DNA from: CAYRSS01 sp964426945
GTDB taxonomy: Bacteria > Planctomycetota > Phycisphaerae > UBA1845
DNA: 64,000 bases
Reading direction: 5' to 3'
NCBI GenBank assembly: GCA_964426945.1
Contig: CAYRSS010000004.1
Coordinates: 62,001-126,000, forward strand
The notes beneath the pieces are model-generated. The model saw only the letters and a program-made list of their open reading frames with translations, made no database searches and was not told the origin of the DNA. Positions 8,586 through 15,859 of the stretch are shown here, one piece after another (the stretch's first letter is position 1; every line of letters starts with the position of its first letter). The translations under genes were made by a program, and so were the position numbers.

Positions 8586-9788
8586 ATGGAACTGCTCGTC
8601 GTCAACACCGGCCGCCACATCGAGAACGGCGCGCGGGAGGCGCTGAGCCGGATGGCCGGCGGTGTCACCTCGACCGACAGCTACGCCGACGCCGCCGATG
8701 TGGCCTCCACAGGACGCTGCGACACGATCATCGTCGCCCCGCCCCCCCGAGCCAGCGACGAGGCGCGGCGGCAGTACGACGCCCTGATGCTGATCGCCAG
8801 CGAGCGGCGGCTGGCCACGATCGTGGTCCTCGACGATCCGCCCCATCCGGGCGAGGCCGGAGAGGGCGATGAGGCCTTCGTCCGCAGGGACGTGTCACCC
8901 GACGAACTCCGCGGCCGGCTCGCCACGATCCAGCGCTACCAGGCCATCGTGCAGCGGCTGGCGCGGGAGCTGGCCGGCATGGAGCGGCTGGGGGCACAGC
9001 TCCGCGCTCATTTCGGAGAACTCGACCAGGAGATGCGCCTGGCCGCCCGGCTGCAGCGCGACTTCCTCCCGGACCTGTCCGAGCCGATCGGCGGTCTCCA
9101 CTTCGCCGCGGTCTATCGGCCGGCGTCGTGGGTCTCGGGCGACATTTACGACGTGTTCCGCATCGACGAGCAGCACGTGGGCTTCTACATCGCCGATGCC
9201 GTGGGGCACGGCGTCTCGGCGGGGCTGCTCACCATGTTCATCAAGCGGGCGGTCGTGCCGAAGCGCATCGTCTCCGGCGGCTATGAACTGAACTCCCCCT
9301 CCGAGGTGATCGCGGGCCTCAACGCGGCACTGGTCGAGCAGGCCCTGCCCCACTGCCAGTTCATCACCGCGGCCTACGGCATCATCAATACGGAGACGCT
9401 CCTGCTCCGCTACGCCCGCGGCGGCCACCCCTACCCGATGCTGATCCGCGCGGACGGCTCGACAACCGACCTGCACGCTCCCGGCGGCCTGCTCGGGCTG
9501 GCCGACGGGGATGACTACCCGACGCGCGAGGCGCAATTGGCCCCCGGCGACAAGCTGCTCCTCTACAGCGACGGCGTCGAGACCGAGTTCGGGGTCGGCG
9601 GGACCGCCGGCGAGACGCCGGAGAACGGACCCACCGCCTACCGCGGGGCATTCGCCGCCGTCGCCGGGCACGACATCGCGGAGATGCTTCGGCAGCTCAA
9701 CGACCAGTTGGACAGCGAGCGCGGCTCCCTGTCGGCGCGGGACGACGTGACGCTGCTCGGGGTGCAGGTTCCCGTCCCGGGGCGGTAG
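8586..9788 (+). CDS. RsbU/SpoIIE-type PP2C phosphatase with N-terminal receiver-like domain
   Basis: The protein has 400 residues from the ATG at 8586; an in-frame ATG at 8499 would add 29 unlikely residues. Residues 1-115 look like a degenerate response-regulator fold, without an obvious phosphoacceptor aspartate context. A helical linker (about 118-155) follows. Residues about 165-398 are a PPM/SpoIIE phosphatase: GDIYDVF, then ADAVGHGVSAGLL and YSDGVETE give the metal-binding aspartates. Such proteins dephosphorylate anti-sigma-factor antagonists in partner-switching pathways. No kinase or antagonist gene is adjacent. Confidence 0.85.
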   Translation: MELLVVNTGRHIENGAREALSRMAGGVTSTDSYADAADVASTGRCDTIIVAPPPRASDEARRQYDALMLIASERRLATIVVLDDPPHPGEAGEGDEAFVRRDVSPDELRGRLATIQRYQAIVQRLARELAGMERLGAQLRAHFGELDQEMRLAARLQRDFLPDLSEPIGGLHFAAVYRPASWVSGDIYDVFRIDEQHVGFYIADAVGHGVSAGLLTMFIKRAVVPKRIVSGGYELNSPSEVIAGLNAALVEQALPHCQFITAAYGIINTETLLLRYARGGHPYPMLIRADGSTTDLHAPGGLLGLADGDDYPTREAQLAPGDKLLLYSDGVETEFGVGGTAGETPENGPTAYRGAFAAVAGHDIAEMLRQLNDQLDSERGSLSARDDVTLLGVQVPVPGR

Positions 9789-10047
9789 TTCGGGCCCCAG
9801 CCCATCCTCCGACAGTACTGACGGCCGCTTTCCCCCTATCTCTCCGAATCCGGGGCGACCCCGGTCTGCCCGTTTGCAACCGCTTCCAACACCGCGCGGC
9901 AAAATGGCCCCTCGCGCCAGGTTGGTCGCATTCCGATATTAAATGCATTCTGAACACGATCGGCACCTCCTCACGTCCGAGAACCCCTGCGGCATAAAGT
10001 CGCACTTTCCGCAAGACCCGTCCTGCAAAAAGTTCGCGAAATTTGGC
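9789..10047. other. Intergenic region before the PEP-CTERM gene promoter
   Basis: Together with the leader to 10365 this makes 577 bases with no large gene. The first 259 bases show nothing I can support. The remainder holds a promoter, a terminator-like hairpin and a small coupled frame, described separately. Confidence 0.4.
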
Positions 10048-10077
10048 TTGGCAGAGGTGTCTCGGAAATGGTATAAG
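10048..10077 (+). promoter_or_regulatory. Vegetative promoter of the PEP-CTERM leader
   Basis: TTGGCA (10048-10053), an 18-base spacer and TATAAG (10072-10077) form a good sigma-70-type site in a local AT-rich patch. Transcription would start near 10084, about 280 bases before the PEP-CTERM gene and about 45 bases before a terminator-like hairpin. Confidence 0.6.
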
Positions 10078-10129
10078 AGAGCTTCGCGCATCAGGCGCAA
10101 CAGGGAGGGACCGGAGAAGTCAGGGCCGC

Positions 10130-10152
10130 GCTCGCCATTCGGCGGGCTTTTT
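10130..10152 (+). terminator. Terminator-like hairpin in the PEP-CTERM leader
   Basis: A seven-base-pair stem (GCTCGCC with GGCGGGC, one G-U pair), a four-base loop and a run of five T. It lies only about 45-70 bases after the predicted transcription start, so it could end a short RNA or act as an attenuator for the downstream genes. Confidence 0.5.
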
Positions 10153-10234
10153 GCAGCCATTTCGCCCGAGCTTTTCCCCCTAGTTCACAGGACGTGATCG
10201 ATCAGGCGAGCCCCTTTGGGCCCAAGAAGTTTCT

Positions 10235-10369
10235 ATGTACAGGCGTCGTGTCCTGCTGTGGGGGCGCGGCGTACCGTTTCTGGTCATCGTTCTGGTCATT
10301 CTCGGCAGTGAAGGCTTGGGTGCGGAATCCAGGCGACTGAGGGAATTGGAGGAGGACACAAGGTCATGA
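10235..10369 (+). CDS. Possible 44-residue membrane leader peptide coupled to the PEP-CTERM gene
   Basis: A short frame begins MYRRRVLLWGRG, continues with a hydrophobic stretch (VPFLVIVLVILG) and ends in a charged tail. Its TGA overlaps the ATG of the PEP-CTERM gene (ATGA at 10366-10369), the classic geometry for translational coupling. The ribosome site of the downstream gene lies inside it. Its own ribosome site is weak, so it may be chance. No family is recognised. Confidence 0.35.
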   Translation: MYRRRVLLWGRGVPFLVIVLVILGSEGLGAESRRLRELEEDTRS

Positions 10370-11301
10370 AGAAGTTTCTTGCTCTGGGCGTGGTGGGCCT
10401 GCTGGCGTCGTCGGCGAACGCCGGCTTCTCCACCGGTCCGTACAACGACGTGCAGTCCAACGGGACCAACGCGCAGGCGATCATGCCGTCGATCGTCTAC
10501 AACCACGCGGGTCCGGCGTTCACCCCCGGTTCGTTCACGGTTCAGGGCGACCTGACCGAGATCAACACCGGCACCTACGGCAGCGAGGCCCGCTTCAACG
10601 TCACGAGCCCCGGCGGCCAGCAGTACGCCTCGCTCGCGCACATCGCGACGACGAACTACACCGGCACGCTCAACGTCCCCGCGAACACGCAGAGTTTCCC
10701 GGCCGCGTTCCCCAGCAATGGCCCGGGCAACTCGGTGGGCAACTGGTCGTTCCGTCCGTTCGAGAGCTTCGACGACGGCGGCAACGCTTCGGTTGACCAG
10801 GAGTGGGACAACCTGATTCTGTCGGTCAACGATTTCGTCGCCCCCGCGATCCCGACCCACACGGACCTCGGCAACCTCGTGTTCAACGAGAGCTCCAAGG
10901 CCCAGGGTCACATCGCCACCAGCGAAATCGATTGGTACGCGATCACCCTGACCGGCCCCGGCGGCCTGCGGGTGACCACGGCGAAGACCTTCGCCATCGG
11001 CGCCGATCGCCACCCGGACACCGAACTCGGTGTGTACAACTCCAACGGCTTCCTGCTCGGTAACAACGACGATATCGCCTTCCCGGCGAATCCCTACAGC
11101 TTGGTGTCTCTGAGCAATCTGCCGGCCGGCACGTACTACATCGCCGTCGGCGGCTTCAACACCGCCTTCGGTGTCGCCGGCTTCGGCGTCACCAGCACGG
11201 CGACCACGAGCGGTCAGTACTGGCTGAACGTCGCTCCGGAGCCCGCTTCGCTGGCGCTCCTGGGTCTCGGCGCTCTGGCGGTGGTCCGTCGTCGTCGCTA
11301 G
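10366..11301 (+). CDS. PEP-CTERM sorting domain protein with PPC-like domain
   Basis: The protein has 311 residues with a clear signal peptide (MKKFLALGVVGLLASSANA). Residues about 150-285 resemble a bacterial pre-peptidase C-like beta-sandwich (GHIATSEIDWYAITLTGPG, then TELGVYNSNGFLLGNND and LPAGTYYIAVGGF). The C-terminus is a textbook PEP-CTERM signal: PEPASLALLGLGALAVV followed by four Arg. Such proteins are recognised by an exosortase and delivered to the cell surface or matrix; no exosortase is in this window. The GGAGGAGG ribosome site is strong, so the gene is likely well expressed. A strong terminator follows at 11362. Confidence 0.88.
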   Translation: MKKFLALGVVGLLASSANAGFSTGPYNDVQSNGTNAQAIMPSIVYNHAGPAFTPGSFTVQGDLTEINTGTYGSEARFNVTSPGGQQYASLAHIATTNYTGTLNVPANTQSFPAAFPSNGPGNSVGNWSFRPFESFDDGGNASVDQEWDNLILSVNDFVAPAIPTHTDLGNLVFNESSKAQGHIATSEIDWYAITLTGPGGLRVTTAKTFAIGADRHPDTELGVYNSNGFLLGNNDDIAFPANPYSLVSLSNLPAGTYYIAVGGFNTAFGVAGFGVTSTATTSGQYWLNVAPEPASLALLGLGALAVVRRRR

Positions 11302-11361
11302 TCCGCTCTGATTCCTTCGGGCGGCCGTAGCGCTGTCCGATTGCATCCGCACGCAAAGCAG

Positions 11362-11396
11362 GCCCCGTCGGGTAACCCCGGCGGGGCTTGTTTATT
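11362..11396 (+). terminator. Rho-independent terminator of the PEP-CTERM gene
   Basis: An 11-base-pair GC-rich stem (11362-11372 with 11377-11387, one wobble pair), a TAAC loop and the T-rich tail TTGTTTATT. Confidence 0.85.
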
Positions 11397-11517
11397 GGAG
11401 CATGGGCCGCGCCCCCGTCGATGCTCCGCGGAGCCCCATGGCCGCGAGCAGGAGCGTGCGGCCCATCGCGCCGATCGCAGGAGCCCGGCTGGTGCTGAGG
11501 CGCCGCCGGCTCGCGGC

Positions 11518-11546
11518 TTGACCCCCCTCTGCGGTGTGCCTACCTT
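11518..11546 (+). promoter_or_regulatory. Candidate promoter of the propeller lipoprotein gene
   Basis: TTGACC (11518-11523), a 17-base spacer and TACCTT (11541-11546). The -35 box is good and the -10 box weak. It lies 80 bases before the start codon in an intergenic stretch of 324 bases that otherwise holds only the terminator. Confidence 0.35.
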
Positions 11547-11625
11547 TCGTCGGGAACAGGATTTGCGCCCGGCGAACTGCGGGATTTCCCGCAGCCGCCG
11601 GGGCGGCGTAGAGGGGACTGACTTG

Positions 11626-13005
11626 ATGAAGAATGCACAGGGATGGACGAAGGCGGCCCGGGGTTTCGCAGGGCTGGCATGCGGGCTGGCGCTGATGCTC
11701 TCCGCCGGCTGCCCCACCAACGGCACGCCGCCGGCCAACACAAACCGCAACGGCAATGCGAACGTCAACGCCAACGTGAATGCGAACGCCAACACGAACG
11801 CGAACGACAACGCACCTGCCAATGTGAACACCAACGCCAACGTGAATGCGAATGTCAACGCAAACACGAACGCCAACGACAACACCTCCGGCATCGATCC
11901 TCACCTCGACGAGGCGCAGGGGATGATCTTCACCCCCGCCGGCAACCTGCTGGTGGCCAGCCGCAACTCCGGGCAGGTCCTCGAGTACGACGGCGACACG
12001 GGCGAGTTCGTCCGCGTGTTCGTCGCCGGGCCCGAACTGCAGGAGCCCTTCGGCCTGGAGTACGGGCCCGACGGACTGCTCTATGTCTCCGACCGGACCG
12101 TGTCGCAGGTGCTGCGCTACAACGCAACGACCGGCGCGTTCGTTGATGTCTTCGCGGAGTTCCCGCCCGGGGCCTTCCCGATCGATCTGCTCTTCACGCC
12201 GCCGGCGTCGGAAACATTCGTGCTCGAACCCGACGCCCCGGTGGGCAACGAGGTCACGCTGCGCCTCACGATCGAAGGGCTGGAGCATGGCGGAGCCCGG
12301 CTGACGCCGTCGGGCGGCGCCTACGCGCCCGGCACGACCGTCGAGATTCTCGCCCGCCCCGTCAGCAGCGGCGCGCTGCTCGGCTTCGGCGGCGACATCG
12401 ACGATGCCACAATCGAAGCGTTGGAAGGCGGCGACGTGATTGCGACCGTCGTGATGACGGCGAACCGGGAGGTAACGGCGAGCTTCGGCGCGGCGCTGAT
12501 GGTCGCCTCGTTCAACAACGACGTGGTTTACCGCGTTCACCCGGAGTCCGGCGAGATCCTCGAAGAGCTCCGCGCCGGCTTCACCCCGATGGGCATCGCG
12601 CTCGACAACGACGGCAACATCCTTATCGCCAACCGAATCGCCAACCTCGTCCAGCGCTACCGCTTCGAGATCAACAACACCGAGGCGTTCGCTTCCGGCC
12701 CGGGGCTGTACTCGCCGCGCTACATGACCATCGGCCCCAACGGCAACCTCTTCGTGGTCTGCTCGAACGAGCCGAACTCGCCGGATCGGGAACTGGAGCA
12801 GGTGCTCGAAGTGAACCCTGACACCGGGGCGATCATCGGCGTCTTCACCGAAGGCGATCACCTGGCCGAGCCGCGCGGGCTGGCGTTCGGCCCGGACGGC
12901 GACCTGTTCGTCAGCAATCGCGACACCAACAATATCGTGCGCTATGACGGCACGACCGGGGCGTTCCTCGGCGTGTTTGTGCAGGGCGTGCTGCCCGCCG
13001 ACTAG
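11626..13005 (+). CDS. Lipoprotein with Asn-rich tether and NHL-like beta-propeller
   Basis: The protein has 459 residues from the ATG at 11626, preceded by GAGGGG. It has a lipoprotein signal with lipobox LSAGC. A tether of about 50 residues follows, made almost only of Asn alternating with Ala, Val, Thr and Asp. The rest contains NHL/SMP-30-like propeller blades in two blocks (PFGLEYGPDGLLYVSDR, PRYMTIGPNGNLFVV, PRGLAFGPDGDLFVSNR). Between them, about residues 195-285, is an inserted beta domain (NEVTLRLTIEGLEHGGARL to ANREVTASFGA), probably of the Listeria-Bacteroides/Big type. It is inferred to be a surface lipoprotein; its ligand is unknown. Confidence 0.8.
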   Translation: MKNAQGWTKAARGFAGLACGLALMLSAGCPTNGTPPANTNRNGNANVNANVNANANTNANDNAPANVNTNANVNANVNANTNANDNTSGIDPHLDEAQGMIFTPAGNLLVASRNSGQVLEYDGDTGEFVRVFVAGPELQEPFGLEYGPDGLLYVSDRTVSQVLRYNATTGAFVDVFAEFPPGAFPIDLLFTPPASETFVLEPDAPVGNEVTLRLTIEGLEHGGARLTPSGGAYAPGTTVEILARPVSSGALLGFGGDIDDATIEALEGGDVIATVVMTANREVTASFGAALMVASFNNDVVYRVHPESGEILEELRAGFTPMGIALDNDGNILIANRIANLVQRYRFEINNTEAFASGPGLYSPRYMTIGPNGNLFVVCSNEPNSPDRELEQVLEVNPDTGAIIGVFTEGDHLAEPRGLAFGPDGDLFVSNRDTNNIVRYDGTTGAFLGVFVQGVLPAD

Positions 13006-13017
13006 GCCGCCGGCGGC

Positions 13018-13046
13018 TTTACCGGCGCGGGGGCGGCTGCTAGACT
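13018..13046 (+). promoter_or_regulatory. Promoter of the tRNA-Ser gene
   Basis: TTTACC (13018-13023), a 17-base spacer and TAGACT (13041-13046), with TGC just before the -10 box (extended -10). Transcription would start near 13053, about 60 bases before the tRNA. Confidence 0.55.
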
Positions 13047-13112
13047 GCGACGGCTGTGCGCGGCGGTGGCGGGCGACCCTCGGGCCTCCCGATTCACCGC
13101 CGCCCCCTTCGT

Positions 13113-13199
13113 GGAGCGGTGTCCGAGCGGCTGAAGGGACTGCACTGGAAATGCAGTGTACGGGCAACTGTACCGAGGGTTCGAATCCCTCCCGCTCCG
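13113..13199 (+). tRNA. tRNA-Ser (GGA anticodon)
   Basis: The acceptor stem GGAGCGG (13113-13119) pairs with CCGCTCC (13192-13198), with discriminator G at 13199. The anticodon stem CTGCA/TGCAG holds the loop CTGGAAA, giving anticodon GGA at 13147-13149. A long class II variable arm (around TACGGGCAACTGTA) is typical of tRNA-Ser, and the T arm contains GGTTCGAATCC. The 3' CCA is not encoded. A seven-base-pair GC hairpin at 13214-13231 follows but lacks a T run. Confidence 0.97.
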
Positions 13200-13255
13200 A
13201 TTCGCAGACCCCGGCCGGCCGACAGGCCGGCGGTTCGGATGCGTCCTGCCCGGCG

Positions 13256-13822
13256 ATGCCCGTGAGCCGTCGCGCCTTTGCAATTCGATCCCTGCTTCTC
13301 TCGGCGGCGCTGGGCACGGCGCCCCTCACCGCTGTCGGCCAGGATTGCCGGGTCACGGTCACCGGGGGCCCGGACGACGCGGGTGTTCACTATGTCTGGG
13401 AACTGCGGCACGACTGCCCCTCTCCGATAGTCGGAATCGAGTTTGACCACTACATGGCCGACCTGTTCGAGCCACCCTCTACGGAAGGGTGGACGGTGCC
13501 TGTTTTCACCGGCAAGGTGGGGCTTGGGCACATTTCGGCGGCCGCCGAAGGCCCGTCGTCCGGGGTGCGGTCCAACGTACCCGCCACCATCCGGCTCAAG
13601 ACGGGCCGGGTCGGCTCAGTCCGCGCCCTGGGGACGATGGTGTTCAAGTTCGCCGACGGGACGCAGCGCGAGGCACAGGCCTATCTTCCCACTCCCCCGC
13701 CGCCTGGCGACCAGTTCGGCCCGCTGATCGGACTCGGGGTCATTTTCGCCGGATTCGTGCTGTACCGCTTCCTCCGTGGACGTCAGCGCAGCGCCGCCGC
13801 GACGGACGCGTCCGACAACTGA
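13256..13822 (+). CDS. Exported protein with C-terminal membrane anchor, unknown function
   Basis: The protein has 188 residues from the ATG at 13256; longer frames would run through the tRNA. It has an N-terminal signal peptide (RRAFAIRSLLLSAALGTAPLTAVGQ), a beta-rich middle (YVWELRHDCPSPIVGIEFDHY) and a single C-terminal membrane helix (PLIGLGVIFAGFVLYRFL) followed by an Arg-rich tail. This looks like a small cell-surface protein held by its C-terminal helix, without a PEP motif. The family is not recognised. It is immediately downstream of the tRNA gene. Confidence 0.65.
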   Translation: MPVSRRAFAIRSLLLSAALGTAPLTAVGQDCRVTVTGGPDDAGVHYVWELRHDCPSPIVGIEFDHYMADLFEPPSTEGWTVPVFTGKVGLGHISAAAEGPSSGVRSNVPATIRLKTGRVGSVRALGTMVFKFADGTQREAQAYLPTPPPPGDQFGPLIGLGVIFAGFVLYRFLRGRQRSAAATDASDN

Positions 13823-14069
13823 GAGCCGGCACTGCCCGATCGCTACCTGTCCACTCGACCAGTCGGATTCCAAGAAACGGCAAAGTGAGGCGCGCCGAGT
13901 GATGCGCGGAGCCTCGCTCTATCTTTGCGCGCCGAGGTTGGGGCATTGCGCGAAAACGCGCAGAAGGTGCTCGTCGTGATCGGAGCTGTTGCGGCGCCAC
14001 GCGCGATTTCGCGCAGCGGTGGTGAGTGTTATCCCACGCATCGTACCAGATTCGGAGCGCAGAACACGG
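13823..14069. other. Intergenic region upstream of the cytochrome operator
   Basis: This is part of a 363-base gap. I see no gene. The right part (14070-14106) holds a palindrome and a sigma-54 promoter, so the remaining 250 bases would be where an enhancer-binding protein binds. Several GCGCG-containing short repeats (GCGCGCCG, CGCGCAG, CGCGCGA) occur but form no clear site. Confidence 0.35.
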
Positions 14070-14084
14070 TTCACTGTCAGTGAA
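14070..14084. promoter_or_regulatory. Perfect palindrome next to the sigma-54 promoter
   Basis: TTCACTG-T-CAGTGAA is a perfect 7+7 inverted repeat with one central base. It ends six bases before the -24 element of the cytochrome promoter, so a dimeric regulator could bind here. Confidence 0.5.
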
Positions 14085-14090
14085 ACGCAC

Positions 14091-14106
14091 TGGCAGCGGA
14101 ATTGCT
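14091..14106 (+). promoter_or_regulatory. Sigma-54 promoter of the multiheme cytochrome gene
   Basis: TGGCAG-N5-TTGCT places GG (14092-14093) and GC (14104-14105) exactly ten bases apart, as required for RpoN. Start of transcription is expected near 14117, about 70 bases before the start codon. The core is almost identical to the site at 18766-18781. Confidence 0.75.
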
Positions 14107-14185
14107 TGTGGTTGTCGTCGGGCGCGCGTTGGGGTATCGTGCCGACGGCGTGTCTGATGCACTCATGGATTGGGAGGACAAGTCG

Positions 14186-15646
14186 ATGAACCCCGGATGG
14201 AGTTGCGGCAAGCGGGTATACACCCTCGGCCTGATGGCCTGTCTGAGCGCGGTTACGGTGCTACTGACTACCGGTTGCCCGACGGGAATACCGACGGACA
14301 ACATGAACGACAACACCGTGACCAACGGAAACATGAACGACAACACCAGCCCCGGCACGCCGAAGGCGTTCGCGGGGGCGCAGACCTGCCAGCTGTGCCA
14401 CCCGGGCGCCCACTCCGACTGGGCCGCGACGAAGCACGCCGACGCGCTGGAGTCACTGAAGGCGATCGGGCAGGCCACGAACGCGGCGTGCCTCGAGTGC
14501 CACACGGTCGGCTTCGGGCAGACGGACGGCTTCGTGAGCGAGCAGCAGACGCCGAACCTCGTCGGCGTCCAGTGTGAAAGCTGCCACGGCGCCGCCGGCG
14601 CTCACACGCGGGATCCGCTCAATGAGAGCCTGACGCCCTCGGTCAGCCTCTCCGTCACCGTGTGCGCCGCCTGCCATGAAGGTTCGCATGTCGACGACTG
14701 GGCGACTTCGAAGCACGGCGCGGTGAACGAAGAGCTCGTTCCGCGCTTCGCGTCGGGCAGTTCGCTGACGAGTTGCGGCAAGTGCCACTCGGGCGACTAC
14801 TTCGTCGAAGCGGTGGTCAAGGGTAACGAGATCGGTGACGACTACCTTGCGGGCAAGACGGGCGAGGAGATGACCGCGATCACCTGCGTGGTCTGCCACA
14901 ACCCGCACGCGCGGACCGGCAACGCGGTCCAGCCCGAGGATGGCCGCGACTTCCAGCTCCGCTTCCCGCAGGTCAAGTTCACGACCCCCTCCACGTCGCT
15001 GGCCGACGCGACCGATCCGACCCGGTTCAACCTCTGTGGCCAGTGCCACCACACGCGGGAGCGCGTCTGGACCGACGGCTCGCGCGAGCCGCATCCGAGC
15101 GACCAGGTCAACGTGTTCTTCGGCGAACTGCCGGTGCCCGACAGCCGTCCGGAGCCGATCGTCATTCCGCGTTCGTCGGTCCACCTGAACACGGCCGAGC
15201 AGTGCTCGACCTGCCACGTGTATCGCGAACCGCGGACCGAACTGAGCCCGGCGATCTCGGGTCACACCTTCGCGGTCAACTACGAGTCCTGCGCCGAGTG
15301 CCACGGCACGGCGGAGATCGGTCTCGCCAAGCTCGAGAACCTCGAAATCGAGATCGACCTGCGGGCCGAGCTCGTTGAAGACGCCCTGCATGAGTGGGCG
15401 ATGGCGAACAACATCGAGGACAAGGGCGAACTCAGCTGGGAGTACACCAGCGAGGGCGGCCCGACCGCGGACGGCCAGGCGCTGATCCCCGATAACATCA
15501 AGAAGGCCCGCTACATCTACTACTACGTGATCGCCGGCGGCGGCAACGGCGCGCACAACCCGGACTTCGTCCGCGACGCGCTGGAGAACGCCCTGGATTA
15601 CGCCCTGACGGCCCCGCCTGCCGCGGAGCCGGCGCCCGAGCCGTAA
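14186..15646 (+). CDS. Nine-heme c-type cytochrome lipoprotein (cytochrome c554-like)
   Basis: The protein has 486 residues from the ATG at 14186, with GGGAGGA upstream. The lipoprotein signal ends LTTGC. A short Asn-rich tether follows (NMNDNTVTNGNMNDNTS). I count nine CxxCH heme sites: CQLCH, CLECH, CESCH, CAACH, CGKCH, CVVCH, CGQCH, CSTCH and CAECH, between residues about 69 and 375. The early GAQTCQLCHPGAHSDW pattern is that of the cytochrome C554 family. The C-terminal 100 residues are heme-free and helical. Export, lipid anchoring and many hemes suggest electron transfer at an outer membrane or surface. Expression is predicted to need sigma-54. No reductase catalytic residues are obvious. 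Confidence 0.9.
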   Translation: MNPGWSCGKRVYTLGLMACLSAVTVLLTTGCPTGIPTDNMNDNTVTNGNMNDNTSPGTPKAFAGAQTCQLCHPGAHSDWAATKHADALESLKAIGQATNAACLECHTVGFGQTDGFVSEQQTPNLVGVQCESCHGAAGAHTRDPLNESLTPSVSLSVTVCAACHEGSHVDDWATSKHGAVNEELVPRFASGSSLTSCGKCHSGDYFVEAVVKGNEIGDDYLAGKTGEEMTAITCVVCHNPHARTGNAVQPEDGRDFQLRFPQVKFTTPSTSLADATDPTRFNLCGQCHHTRERVWTDGSREPHPSDQVNVFFGELPVPDSRPEPIVIPRSSVHLNTAEQCSTCHVYREPRTELSPAISGHTFAVNYESCAECHGTAEIGLAKLENLEIEIDLRAELVEDALHEWAMANNIEDKGELSWEYTSEGGPTADGQALIPDNIKKARYIYYYVIAGGGNGAHNPDFVRDALENALDYALTAPPAAEPAPEP

Positions 15647-15859
15647 CCCCCGGCGGTTCGCCGAATCCCGTTTGCGTGCTCTTCACACCCCGGCGTCCCG
15701 GCCCCAGCGGCCGCGGACGCCGGGGTGCTTCTGCCTCCGGTGGGCTCGCGAGGGGCGTCAGGGGCTCGCATCGGGGCCCCCGTTCACGGTACGATGGGTG
15801 ACCCCACGCTGCCGGACGGCGTACGCCGCCCGCCGGCGGAGGGGCTGGTGGGGGGTGCC

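Noticed and set aside
13214..13231. A hairpin after the tRNA gene as terminator
   Set aside because: The seven-base-pair stem lacks a T run and could be chance in GC-rich DNA; mentioned only under the tRNA.
12944..13255. An N-terminal extension of the gene at 13256
   Set aside because: It runs through the tRNA-Ser gene; the signal peptide begins at 13256.
14453..15556. A minus-strand frame opposite the cytochrome gene
   Set aside because: It is antisense to nine heme motifs and has no signal, ribosome site or family pattern.
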